A stretch of 32,300 nt of DNA from Planctomycetales bacterium (lineage in GTDB: Bacteria; Planctomycetota; Planctomycetia; Pirellulales; Pirellulaceae): assembly GCA_020427005.1 (NCBI GenBank), contig JAGQOY010000065.1:1-32300 (forward strand), given 5' to 3'. How positions within the stretch are numbered: the stretch's first letter is position 1; each line of letters starts with the position of its first letter. A model generated the notes under the pieces. It saw only the letters and a list, made by a program, of their open reading frames with translations, did not search any database and had not been told where the DNA came from. This document shows positions 1-7,716 of the stretch, piece by piece. The translations under genes were made by a program, and so were the position numbers.

Positions 1-1638
1 CAAGTCCTTGTAGATGATTCCCAACCTGGTACTGATAAGGTTACCACCCAGGAAAATCGTATACTTGCCTTCCCCAGTCTTGCCGTCAACACTCCTGCCC
101 ACCAAGCCGATATCCGCGTTGTAAGGTCGAGCACAGCCATTGGGGCAGCCTGTCATGCGAATCGTGAATTGCTCGGTCGCCAACCCGAGCTCGGCCACAT
201 CACGTTCAATCTCATCAATGAGGGCGGGTAGCACACGTTCGCTTTCCGTTACGGCCAAGCCGCAGGTTGGTAGTGCGGGACAAGCATAGGCGTGCCGGCG
301 CGTGGCTGACATCTGCTCGACCATGGCTACACCATGATCGGCGAGGATACGGTTGATTTCAGACTTGTTGGCTTCTTCGACATCACACAGCAAAATATTC
401 TGCTGCATGGTGAGACGCGCGTTGGGGACTAGGCCATGGAACAAGGCTCGCAAGGCCGACTTCAGTCGAAGTTCACCCGAGTCATGCACGCGGCCATTCT
501 CAATCGGCAGCCCCAAGAACCACTTTCCATCCCCCTGCGGGTGCCAACCCATGTGATCGTCATGTCCGGTGACTTCAGCAGGATGGGGCCCTGGCAACGG
601 ACAGGCAATCGCGCCGTTTGGTAGATCGCACAATGCTTCGGCTTGCGGCAGATATTCTTCCACCTTGGCCTTGATGGCCTCAATTCCCCAGCTATTTACC
701 AGATACTTCAGCCTTGCCTGCTTGCGATCGGCCCGATCGCCGAAATCTCGTTCCACCATCATGATGGCCGAGATCACCGCGAGAGTCTCCTCCGGCTTGG
801 CGAAGGCTAACCGCTTGCCAAGTGCTGGAAAGCACTTCTTGTTGCTTGGGGTTGTTCCCATGCCACCACCAACAGAAATGTTGAACCCAAGCAGGAGGTC
901 CCCATCAAAGACAGCCAGCAAGCCGAGATCGTGGGAGTAGACATCGATGCAGTTATCTTCTGGCAAGGCGATGCCGATCTTAAACTTCCGCGGCATGTAG
1001 GTCTTGCCGTACAAAGGTTCATCCTCGGCCTCGATTCGATTTTCCACCAATTTCTGCCGTTCACCACTCTCGAGATCCTCGATCCAGATTTCGCGATAGG
1101 CGTTCGTCTTGGGACGCACGTGATCGGCAATCTTATCGGCCCACGCTTGCAGTTGGTCACGGCGAGAATCGAATCGAATGGGGGCTGGGCAGCAGCAAAC
1201 GTTACGAGCCACGTCACCGCAGGCTGACTGGGTCGACAGGTGGATTTGATTGATGCGGTTGATCGTGGGCCAGAGATTCTCCTTGACCACACCATGGAGC
1301 TGAATGCTTTGCCGCGTCGTAAGGCGAAGCGTTTGATTTCCCAACTCGTCAGCGATCTGAAGTTCACCCAAGAACTGTCCCGCGGTAATTTTGCCACCAG
1401 GGATGCGATTGCGAACCATGAACGAATACGCAATTTCCAGCCCCTGCTTTTTGCGTTCCTTCCGCAAGTCGCGATCGTCTTGGTGGTAGGTCCCGTGAAA
1501 CTTGAGCAGCCGCTCCGTTTCGCCCGAAACCTCACCGGTCGAGGTCTCGGCAAGCTCGGTAAGGATCTTGCCTCGCAAGCCGACACTCTCCTCTTTGATA
1601 AACTCGACCTTGGATCGCTTAACTTCTTGTTCCGACAT
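1..1638 (-). CDS. cysI: Assimilatory sulfite reductase hemoprotein, 3' end off the window
   Basis: Reduces sulfite to sulfide by six electrons using sirohaem and a coupled [4Fe-4S] cluster in the cytoplasm. The frame stays open for 546 residues to base 1, so the C-terminus is missing. The N-terminal half has the TTRQSIQLHG substrate/sirohaem motif and a CGDVARNV motif. Near the end lie both cysteine pairs of the cluster: CPALPTC (C-x5-C) and TGCPNGCARPY (C-x3-C). The TGCPNGCARPY form is typical of sulfite reductases; nitrite reductases (NirA) usually have TGCPNSCAQPY, so sulfite is the more likely substrate, though nitrite is a common side substrate. The ATG at 1638 has a GGGAG ribosome site five bases upstream. 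It is the last visible gene of the minus-strand string that begins with norZ, with 55 bp to the small gene before it. No flavoprotein partner is visible; the electron donor (ferredoxin or NADPH flavoprotein) cannot be told from here. Confidence 0.9.
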   Translation of the reverse strand, partial: MSEQEVKRSKVEFIKEESVGLRGKILTELAETSTGEVSGETERLLKFHGTYHQDDRDLRKERKKQGLEIAYSFMVRNRIPGGKITAGQFLGELQIADELGNQTLRLTTRQSIQLHGVVKENLWPTINRINQIHLSTQSACGDVARNVCCCPAPIRFDSRRDQLQAWADKIADHVRPKTNAYREIWIEDLESGERQKLVENRIEAEDEPLYGKTYMPRKFKIGIALPEDNCIDVYSHDLGLLAVFDGDLLLGFNISVGGGMGTTPSNKKCFPALGKRLAFAKPEETLAVISAIMMVERDFGDRADRKQARLKYLVNSWGIEAIKAKVEEYLPQAEALCDLPNGAIACPLPGPHPAEVTGHDDHMGWHPQGDGKWFLGLPIENGRVHDSGELRLKSALRALFHGLVPNARLTMQQNILLCDVEEANKSEINRILADHGVAMVEQMSATRRHAYACPALPTCGLAVTESERVLPALIDEIERDVAELGLATEQFTIRMTGCPNGCARPYNADIGLVGRSVDGKTGEGKYTIFLGGNLISTRLGIIYKDL

Positions 1639-1693
1639 TGTCGCTCCCAAACTCTGCTTCTAAAACCTAGGCAACTCGGTGGTAGGGTCGAGG

Positions 1694-1918
1694 CTATTGC
1701 CGAATTTCATTGACTTTGGCTCGAATGCTCTCCGAGAGCTTAACAAGCTGTGGCCACCAGATGTCGTCCAACAGTTCGATTAAATCGCTGTCGCAACTAT
1801 CCAGTCGCTCCAATCCCCACGCCATCTCACGCCAATCGTCGCCGTTCTCTGGGATGTTGCCATTCATATCGCACGGCAACAAATCTGAGAATTCGCCCAG
1901 CTCACTTTGGTGGTACAT
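1694..1918 (-). CDS. Small acidic protein of unknown function, 74 aa
   Basis: I do not recognise this protein. It is 74 residues, strongly acidic, with four tryptophans (DDWREMAWGLERL and DDIWWPQL) and two cysteines. It has no signal peptide or membrane segment and reads as mostly helical. The ATG at 1918 has a GGAG about 10 bases upstream. It sits 55 bp before the sulfite reductase gene in the same direction and could be co-transcribed with it. It may be a small partner protein, but nothing in the sequence proves that. It is supported mainly by placement, the ribosome site and a protein-like composition; the opposite-strand frames over the same bases look less protein-like. Confidence 0.55.
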   Translation of the reverse strand: MYHQSELGEFSDLLPCDMNGNIPENGDDWREMAWGLERLDSCDSDLIELLDDIWWPQLVKLSESIRAKVNEIRQ

Positions 1919-2002
1919 ACCTTCGACTCCGCCTTTAACTCACTTGAACACCTAAAGTTATAGCAATTCGGTTGTTAGCCGTCGACCGTTATCGGCCCTG
2001 GC

Positions 2003-3166
2003 TTAGTTGCGCAAAGTGACCCACAGCTCACTAAAGCCTGACTCCGGCATCTCAGCGAACACGAGGGGCAATTCGTTCGATAATTCGAAGCCAGCTGTAG
2101 AGCGCAGGAGGCAGTTCAGGAACACGGTCAGTTCCATCCGAGCCAAAAGTGCCCCCGGACAGGCATGCACTCCCGCACCGTAAAGCAGATTATGCGTCGG
2201 CGTGCGCTCCAGTTGGACCTCGCCAGGGCTCTCGAACACGGCCTCGTCGCGGTTGGCGGCAACCCAATGGAGAGTGATTTTTTCACCTGCAGCCAATTGT
2301 TGCCCGGCTAGTTCGACCGGGCAGCGAGCCACGCGTCGATTGGAAAACAGCGGATTGTGCACGCGGAGGATTTCGTCGATGGCTCCAGCAACGAGGTTTG
2401 GCTGGTCGCGTAGTTGTTGCTGATCAATTGGCTGAACCGCTAGATGGTGCATCACAATGCCAATGGAGGCGGAAATGGTTCCGATTTCTCCTACCGTCCA
2501 ATTGCGCAGGATACTCGATATTTCTTCGTAGCTTAGCGAGCGATCATGAACTTGCTCCCGCATCAATTCACGCGTGACGTCGCTTGCCGTCAATGTCGAG
2601 CCTTGGACGTCTCGAGCCCGCGAGTCGAGTTGTCGGTCGACGATTGCTTCGAACCGTGCGGCAAGCTTCGAAAGTTGCTCACGGTCGCCATCGCGACTAG
2701 CGCGGCTGTTTTCCAACGTCCAGTCGATTAAGGTTTGCTCCAGGTCAAACGACCAGCCCAGAAACGCACATTGCACACGACTGGCAAATCTTCTGGCAAG
2801 CTGGCTCATGACTTCAAGTGAAACACCGGTGACAGCCGGCGCAATCAACTCATCTGCTATTTGCTCAACGAGCGGCTGGAAGGCTTGCACTCTCTCCGGC
2901 CAGAAATACTTTTCGATCATTTGCCGATATGGCGTATGTTCTGGCGGGTCCATTCCATTTGGGACCGAGAGGTGACTGGAGACTGCGTTGCTAAAGCGTT
3001 CATGGTCCTCGAGGACACGCATCACATCCGCATGGGCAAACAACGACCACCCCAATTGCTCGCTGTATGCCACGGGACATCGGCGGCGCAATTCGTCTTG
3101 AGCCAAGATTTGGTTCGGTTCTTGGAGTTCCGTAGTTGGGTCCCAAGTGGTTTTTCTATATGCCAT
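2003..3166 (-). CDS. Cytochrome P450, 387 aa, soluble bacterial type
   Basis: Haem-thiolate protein of class I bacterial size. The proximal haem loop reads LLYGAGVHACPG, with the thiolate at Cys336; the usual Phe of FGxGxHxCxG is Tyr. The K-helix ExxR is EILR (265-268) and the C-helix region has DPPEHTPYR (about 73-81). The I-helix, where most P450s have AGx(E/D)T, reads VGEIGT (225-230), so the acid-alcohol pair used for O2 activation is not present in the normal place. There is no membrane anchor. ATG at 3166 has an AGAAGG ribosome site. It follows the DUF454 gene by 35 bp and belongs to the norZ-ric string. The substrate is unknown. The setting and altered I-helix leave open a role with nitric oxide (as fungal P450nor has) or a peroxide-type reaction; both are inference. 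Confidence 0.9.
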   Translation of the reverse strand: MAYRKTTWDPTTELQEPNQILAQDELRRRCPVAYSEQLGWSLFAHADVMRVLEDHERFSNAVSSHLSVPNGMDPPEHTPYRQMIEKYFWPERVQAFQPLVEQIADELIAPAVTGVSLEVMSQLARRFASRVQCAFLGWSFDLEQTLIDWTLENSRASRDGDREQLSKLAARFEAIVDRQLDSRARDVQGSTLTASDVTRELMREQVHDRSLSYEEISSILRNWTVGEIGTISASIGIVMHHLAVQPIDQQQLRDQPNLVAGAIDEILRVHNPLFSNRRVARCPVELAGQQLAAGEKITLHWVAANRDEAVFESPGEVQLERTPTHNLLYGAGVHACPGALLARMELTVFLNCLLRSTAGFELSNELPLVFAEMPESGFSELWVTLRN

Positions 3167-3201
3167 TTTTACCTTCTATCCGCTTGGAGGTTTGAACTCA
3201 C

Positions 3202-3642
3202 TCAGTCCTGTAGTCCGGTTGCTGTCGGCAAACGTACCACCACGTAGACTCCGTACACGGCCGCCGAGGCGACAACTACCTTGGCAAACGCTGCGAGGGC
3301 TGACAATACCAACGTTGCGCCAACGAAGATCGCGACCATTGCAATGGCCAGGCATTTTACATGCACTCGAACGCCTCGTTGTTGGTGCCAGACCCGCAAC
3401 GGCTCGCCCACCACAGGCCAACGCAACGCCCTTGAATGCAGTGCAGGTGAAACGCGAATTAAGAAGTAGCACATGAGCAACAAAAACGGAGTCGTAGGTA
3501 CGCCGGGCACTACCACACCGAGCATTGCCAGCAAAAAGAAGAAACCCGCTCCGATCCAGTACAGCGGTCGACGGAAACCCGAGACTTCTGAAGTCCGGCC
3601 CATCGATGATGCCGCTGGCTCGCACCTGTATCCGACCGCCAT
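3202..3642 (-). CDS. DUF454 (YbaN-type) inner-membrane protein
   Basis: A 146-residue membrane protein of the DUF454/YbaN family, whose function is not established. The family core is clear: a first membrane helix running into GVVVPGVPTTPFLLLMCYF, then the SPALHSRAL stretch, an amphipathic segment ending in W-x-Q-Q-R-G, and two C-terminal membrane helices. The N-terminal 25 residues are an extra soluble extension. The ATG at 3642 has a GGGAGG ribosome site eight bases upstream, which decides this start over a slightly longer frame. DUF454 genes are often found near genes for respiratory or iron/haem functions; here it sits between ric and the P450, suggesting shared expression under nitrosative stress. 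Confidence 0.85.
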   Translation of the reverse strand: MAVGYRCEPAASSMGRTSEVSGFRRPLYWIGAGFFFLLAMLGVVVPGVPTTPFLLLMCYFLIRVSPALHSRALRWPVVGEPLRVWHQQRGVRVHVKCLAIAMVAIFVGATLVLSALAAFAKVVVASAAVYGVYVVVRLPTATGLQD

Positions 3643-3718
3643 GGTTCAAGCCTCCCATTCAGATTTTTCGCGGACTGGTTAATCGTGGCATGATTCTTCG
3701 TACCGTGGACATGCAAGT

Positions 3719-4432
3719 CTACCCTTGGGCTTCCATTCGGATGGCTTTGGGGAATAGCACGTTGTTTTCTTTATGAACGTGCTGATGCATGTCACTTTCG
3801 AGTCGGGCTAACGAATCGAGCATGGCTCGATAGGTGTTGCAGGCCCAATCCGGTGGCGTGTAGCGGTCGGTTGATTCGCTGAGAATTGCCAGTGCATTCC
3901 CCGCCTGATCGTGTTCGTGTTCCATTTGTCGAATAGGATTCGCCACGCTTCCGCAGTGAAACTGCAGCGGTCCGTCCGCCTGCTCCAGTTGTCGAATGAT
4001 TGGAAAGAGAATCCGCTCCTCCTTCATCATGTGCGGTTCCAGCTCGGCTTTAAGCGCCAAGAAAGCTTGGCGTGTCTGAGCCAAGCGCGGTTCATGCTCC
4101 CCGTGGACTCTGGCAACTTTCTCCGTCATGGAATCAAGTCGAGGTAGTTCCTCTTTTAGATAGGCATGGTGGGTCGCTTCGATGTGGTCTGCCAACTCCG
4201 TGAGCGTCATGGAATCTGCGTCGATCAGCGACTCTGAGCGACCTGACTGATCGCATTGTTCAAGTCGCTGCAGAACCGCAGTAACGTCTAGGCCTCGCTT
4301 TTTGCATGCCTGGTCGAGTGACACTTTTCCGCCGCAGCAATAATCGATCCTGAGCGACTCGAAAACGCGCGCCCGATCCGGGTTATCACGGACAAAGTTG
4401 CCGACGGTTGTCTTAGCATCTAGTGTTTGCAT
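3719..4432 (-). CDS. ric: Iron-sulfur cluster repair di-iron protein (RIC/ScdA/YtfE family)
   Basis: Repairs iron-sulfur clusters damaged by nitric oxide or oxidants, using a hemerythrin-like di-iron site in the cytoplasm. The 237-residue protein has the N-terminal DUF542 (ScdA_N) domain with VGNFVRDNP and the YCCGGK cysteine pair near residue 30. The di-iron domain follows, with HHAYLKEELPRL, HGEHEPRL, HMMKEERILFP, MEHEHDQAG and HQHVHKENNVLFP supplying the His and Glu ligands. The reading frame extends 16 codons further upstream, but the ATG at 4432 has an AGGAG site seven bases ahead and gives the normal family start (MQTLDAKTTVG). It is 75 bp downstream of norZ in the same direction, a classic NO-defence pairing. 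Confidence 0.95.
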   Translation of the reverse strand: MQTLDAKTTVGNFVRDNPDRARVFESLRIDYCCGGKVSLDQACKKRGLDVTAVLQRLEQCDQSGRSESLIDADSMTLTELADHIEATHHAYLKEELPRLDSMTEKVARVHGEHEPRLAQTRQAFLALKAELEPHMMKEERILFPIIRQLEQADGPLQFHCGSVANPIRQMEHEHDQAGNALAILSESTDRYTPPDWACNTYRAMLDSLARLESDMHQHVHKENNVLFPKAIRMEAQG

Positions 4433-4507
4433 GTTGTTCTCCTGAAAAGTCAATTTGTTGAGCGTTAGGATTTGGACCACCGTAATTGACCGGTGCGGAT
4501 AAACCGC

Positions 4508-6844
4508 CTACACGGACGCAAACTCCTGTTCGCTTTTTTGCGATTGGCTCAATGAATCCTGTTCGTCTTCCGTGTTGGGCGGATTGAATCCATCGTCTAG
4601 TTTGGAGAATGAGTGGCCGGTCCACAGACCAAACACGAACCACACTAAGGCGACGGCACCGAAGAAGAAGATGGTATCGCCGGGAACTCGCATCCAACGC
4701 AACCATTGCATCAGATCCGATTGCATGAATTCGCTACTACGGGCGAACCAATAGCCACTCTCAACCGAAGCCTTAGTTTGTAACAATCCGACCGGTAGAA
4801 GGCTGAGTAAACACATCCCCATCAGCCCAATGTTCATTCCCCAAAAACCGAGCTTTAACATGCCGTCTTTCCAAGGGCGGCCAGGAATCAAGACGCGCAA
4901 GCAAAGTAGCATCAGTCCTATCCCCAGCATGCCGTAGACCCCAAACAGAGCTGCGTGACCGTGGAGTGGAGTCGTATTGAGTCCTTGCATGTAGTACAGA
5001 GCGATCGGCGGGTTGATCATGAAGCCAAACAAGCCAGCCCCAAACATATTCCAGAAGGCTACCGCCACGAAGAAATAGATCGGCCAATTGTAGCGTTGCA
5101 CCCAAGGAGAGGAGCGACTGCGGCGCAAGTCTTCCGTGGCATCGAAGCCAATCAACGTCAGCGGTACAACTTCGAGTGCACTAAAGACACTACCCCAGGC
5201 CAGGGCTACTGTAGGGGTGCCCGAAAAGTAGAGGTGATGGCACGTTCCAATGATCCCACCGGCCAAGAAAATCGTGGCTGAAAGCAGCGCTGCGGCCGCG
5301 GCCAGCCCTGGGCGGACCAATCCCAATCGCATGAACACGAACGCGATGACTGTCGTGGCGAAGACTTCGAAGAAGCCTTCGACCCACAAGTGAACCACCC
5401 ACCAACGCCAATATTCCACCATCGACAAGTGCGAGTGCTGCCCCCAGGTCAAGCCCGCTCCATAGAACAACGCTATCGCACCGGTCGCAACTGCGAGTAG
5501 CGTAACGAGGTGACGCTGCGAGTTGGCCTCCGACAAAGTTTGAACATGATCGCGGCTCTTTTTCAAAGCAGGCCACAGGACGCGCAACATGAGCACCAAC
5601 CACAACAGCAAGCCGACCATCAGAGCAAGTTGCCATACTCTGCCGAGTTCGACGTACTCGTAACCTTGATGTCCCAAGTAGAACGAAACGGTATCGCTCA
5701 TGTAGTTCTTGATACTTAACCATTCGCCAGTAAGTGACCCCACCACAACCAGCAGTAGAGCCACAAACAAGACGTTAACGCCAAACCGCTGAAACTTCGG
5801 TTCGCAATTGCTGACCAGCGGCCCGATGAAGAGACCAGCCGCTAACCAGGCTGTTGCAATCCAGAACAATCCGATTTGCACGTGCCAAGTCCGCGCCACG
5901 CTGTAGGGCAGATATTCTGCTAACGGAAAACCGTAGAAACCATCACCTTCGACACCGTAGTGAGCCGTAACAATCCCCAGGCTCATCTGTGCGAAAATGA
6001 GTGCCGCCACAACCCAGAAGTACTTGATCGTCGCCTTCTGCGATGGCGTGGCCTTCCAACGCGAAAGGGGATCATATACCGTGGTGGCTTGGGGCTCTTC
6101 TTCTTCACGACGCGCAGCATACCACCAAGCCATGCCCGCAATCCCGGCCAGCAACATGATCACGCTAACACCGGTCCAGACAATGTTATCACCTGTCGGG
6201 CGATTGCCCACCAACGGTTCGTGTGGCCAATTGTTTGTGTAGCTGGCGATATCGCCTGGCCGCGTTGTCGAGGCGGCCCAAGATGTCCAAAATACGAACG
6301 AGGAGAACTTGCGCAGCCGGTCTTCGCTCGAAATGGCTCCGGCTTGAATCGCGTAGTCAGCGTTTCCATCTAAAAAGACGGTCCGATAATGGTCAACGTT
6401 AGACTCAAAGGCTTCTGCCCGAATGGGATCGATGGTCACGACACCCGTTGATTCTTCAAACGTGTTGTTTCGCATCAGATCCGACAAGCGACCACTTAGT
6501 TGAGCTTGTCGTTCGGAGTCGAGGTCTGCGAACGGCTTGCTGAATTCGGCGCCCGCCCACTTGTCGAGGATGAACACGGCCTCACGGTGCAGCCAATCAG
6601 CCGTCCAGTCCGGGGCCACGTAGCTCCCGTGGCCCCAAATGGAGCCGACCTGCATTCCACCCAGCGACTGCCAAACGTTCTGGCCTTCGCCAACTTCACC
6701 AGCGTCTATCAGGGTAGCGCCGGTCGTGGTTACAAACTTGTCTGGTATGGGCGGCATCTCCTGAAAGATGCGCGTCCCGATCCAGCCCAGGACCAGGAAG
6801 GAGAGAGTCATCACGGCTGCAAAGCCGATCCAGAGGCGTTTCAT
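4508..6844 (-). CDS. norZ: Quinol-dependent nitric oxide reductase, single subunit (qNor)
   Basis: Reduces two NO to N2O with electrons from quinol, in the cytoplasmic membrane. The 778-residue size fits qNor (NorB fused to a NorC-like N-terminal part without haem c). The N-terminal membrane anchor is followed by a periplasmic domain (about 30-220), then the heme-copper-oxidase-like bundle. Visible ligands include a low-spin haem His in RTWHVQIGLFWIATAWL (about 321), the FeB His and Glu residues in HLWVEGFFE (H485, E489, E493), the FeB pair in GTCHHLYFSG (536/537), and the haem pair in HGHAALFGVYGM (628/630). The start at 6844 is chosen over one 36 bases upstream because AAGGAA lies about nine bases before it. 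It leads the string norZ-ric-DUF454-P450 and is divergent from an Rrf2 gene; promoter and operator candidates lie in the 147 bp between them. Confidence 0.96.
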   Translation of the reverse strand: MKRLWIGFAAVMTLSFLVLGWIGTRIFQEMPPIPDKFVTTTGATLIDAGEVGEGQNVWQSLGGMQVGSIWGHGSYVAPDWTADWLHREAVFILDKWAGAEFSKPFADLDSERQAQLSGRLSDLMRNNTFEESTGVVTIDPIRAEAFESNVDHYRTVFLDGNADYAIQAGAISSEDRLRKFSSFVFWTSWAASTTRPGDIASYTNNWPHEPLVGNRPTGDNIVWTGVSVIMLLAGIAGMAWWYAARREEEEPQATTVYDPLSRWKATPSQKATIKYFWVVAALIFAQMSLGIVTAHYGVEGDGFYGFPLAEYLPYSVARTWHVQIGLFWIATAWLAAGLFIGPLVSNCEPKFQRFGVNVLFVALLLVVVGSLTGEWLSIKNYMSDTVSFYLGHQGYEYVELGRVWQLALMVGLLLWLVLMLRVLWPALKKSRDHVQTLSEANSQRHLVTLLAVATGAIALFYGAGLTWGQHSHLSMVEYWRWWVVHLWVEGFFEVFATTVIAFVFMRLGLVRPGLAAAAALLSATIFLAGGIIGTCHHLYFSGTPTVALAWGSVFSALEVVPLTLIGFDATEDLRRSRSSPWVQRYNWPIYFFVAVAFWNMFGAGLFGFMINPPIALYYMQGLNTTPLHGHAALFGVYGMLGIGLMLLCLRVLIPGRPWKDGMLKLGFWGMNIGLMGMCLLSLLPVGLLQTKASVESGYWFARSSEFMQSDLMQWLRWMRVPGDTIFFFGAVALVWFVFGLWTGHSFSKLDDGFNPPNTEDEQDSLSQSQKSEQEFASV

Positions 6845-6897
6845 GGAATAATTTCCTTCATTCATTAAATGTCGCCGCACGCCGCAGCGGAAGTTGT

Positions 6898-6926
6898 ATT
6901 ATCTGCACCTCAAGGTATACTTTCAA
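6898..6926 (-). promoter_or_regulatory. Candidate sigma70-type promoter for norZ
   Basis: On the minus strand TTGAAA (6921-6926) and GATAAT (6898-6903) are separated by exactly 17 bp, each matching the consensus at five of six bases. It lies about 55-80 bp before the norZ ATG. Both a GTATAC-centred motif and one arm of a long inverted repeat overlap it, a layout that would suit repression. Predicted by eye only. Confidence 0.5.
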
Positions 6927-6948
6927 TTGTGCACGTCAAGGTGCAGAT
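6901..6948. repeat. Perfect 10-bp inverted repeat in the norZ/Rrf2 divergent region
   Basis: ATCTGCACCT (6901-6910) and its exact complement AGGTGCAGAT (6939-6948) flank 28 bp. The left arm covers part of the norZ -10 element and the right arm lies just upstream of its -35. CAAGGT is also repeated directly at 6911-6916 and 6937-6942. Arms about 38 bp apart could hold two regulator dimers or form a looped complex. The binding protein is unknown; the adjacent Rrf2 protein is the obvious candidate. Confidence 0.55.
6910..6924 (-). promoter_or_regulatory. Candidate Rrf2-type operator upstream of norZ
   Basis: On the minus strand the sequence is GAAAGTATACCTTGA, centred on the palindrome GTATAC and lying in the norZ promoter spacer. 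Nearly the same sequence (GAAATGTATACCGTGA) lies before the nitronate monooxygenase gene at 23329-23344, which also has an Rrf2 gene next to it. Two independent promoters sharing this word points to a common regulator, by inference. Confidence 0.45.
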
Positions 6949-6991
6949 TCAGCCGAATTCGATGGATATATCAAAAAGTCGAGACGATGCC

Positions 6992-7417
6992 ATGCTGTCA
7001 TTGACCACCGAATACGCTTTGCGCGCAGTTACGTGCTTGGCCGGTCAACAAGCCTGCGGCACAGTGTCGTGGCCAGCGACTGAATTGGCAACGGCTACGA
7101 AGATACCTCGCCGCTACCTGTATCGCGTTATGCAACGACTGGTCGCTGCGGGGCTAGTCGAATCCCGCTGTGGTAACCAGGGCGGGTACGCTCTACGGAG
7201 AGAGGCTGACCTGGTCACCATCTTGGACGTTGTCAACGCTGTCGAACCACTCACCAGAATCTGTCGGTGTCCCCTCAACTTGGAGTCTCACACGTCGCTA
7301 TGTCCGCTTCACGCGGAACTTGATCGAGCCTATGCGACTTGTGAAGATGCCTTCCGGAGGGTAACTATCTTCGACCTGCTGAATTCCACCGGGCCAATCG
7401 TTCCTCTCCAACCCTAG
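6992..7417 (+). CDS. Rrf2-family transcriptional regulator, probable NO/redox or Fe-S sensor
   Basis: A DNA-binding repressor of the Rrf2 family, relatives of which (NsrR, IscR, RirA) sense nitric oxide, Fe-S status or iron. The winged helix begins at MLSLTTEYALRAVTCLA and continues through ATELATATKIPRRYLYRVMQ and the wing SRCGNQGGYAL. The candidate cluster cysteines are in RICRCPLNLESHTSLCPLH, spaced C-x-C-x10-C, unlike the C-x5-C-x5/7-C of IscR/NsrR. The CPL...LCPLH form is seen in a distinct Rrf2 subgroup. The frame is open for 41 more codons upstream, but that part has no homology-like features and covers the norZ promoter, so the ATG at 6992 is preferred (upstream in-frame ATG at 6962 possible). 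Divergent from norZ and 21 bp before moaD; likely regulates norZ and itself. Confidence 0.88.
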   Translation: MLSLTTEYALRAVTCLAGQQACGTVSWPATELATATKIPRRYLYRVMQRLVAAGLVESRCGNQGGYALRREADLVTILDVVNAVEPLTRICRCPLNLESHTSLCPLHAELDRAYATCEDAFRRVTIFDLLNSTGPIVPLQP

Positions 7418-7438
7418 ACTCCTTGCTAGAAAGTTTGC

Positions 7439-7711
7439 ATGATGAGTCACAATGTAGACTCAGAGATCGAGGTCGAAGTCCTATTCTTTGCTGCAGCCGC
7501 CGAGACGGTTGGTTTGCATCGACTGCAGGTCAGCGTACGGGCTGGAGTGTCCCTAGGCGATCTGTCCAAGCAACTGCAAGGCCGCTACCCTGGGCTGAGT
7601 CGTTGGATGCACTGCGGTCGCTGGGCAGTGGATGAAAAATTCAGCGAGCTCACGACTGCAATTGAGAACCCGTGTACGATTGCGTTTATTCCCCCGGTCA
7701 GCGGAGGCTAA
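7439..7711 (+). CDS. moaD: Molybdopterin synthase small subunit, MoaD (ThiS-like)
   Basis: Sulfur carrier of molybdopterin synthase: its C-terminal glycine is thiocarboxylated and donates sulfur to cyclic pyranopterin monophosphate. The 90-residue protein has the beta-grasp fold pattern, with VEVLFFAAAAETVG at the start, a middle ...WAVDEKF strand, and the required C-terminal PPVSGG. Two consecutive ATG codons open the frame (7439 and 7442), and neither has a strong ribosome site. The gene lies 21 bp after the Rrf2 gene and just before moaE, so an Rrf2-moaD-moaE-moaA transcript is likely. The molybdopterin would serve the molybdoenzyme encoded at 24173. Confidence 0.92.
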   Translation: MMSHNVDSEIEVEVLFFAAAAETVGLHRLQVSVRAGVSLGDLSKQLQGRYPGLSRWMHCGRWAVDEKFSELTTAIENPCTIAFIPPVSGG

Positions 7712-7716
7712 TAGCT

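Noticed and set aside
807..1586. Minus-strand frame of 259 residues
   Set aside because: Arg/Ser-rich shadow of the sulfite reductase gene, whose own frame carries all the expected motifs and is open to the window edge.
1..1638. Ferredoxin-nitrite reductase (NirA) as the identity of the left-edge gene
   Set aside because: The sirohaem motif is TGCPNGCARPY (sulfite type), not the usual nitrite-type TGCPNSCAQPY. A dual activity is not excluded.
6869..6991. N-terminal extension of the first Rrf2 protein
   Set aside because: It would place the norZ promoter and operator inside coding sequence and has no family similarity; the domain begins at the ATG at 6992.
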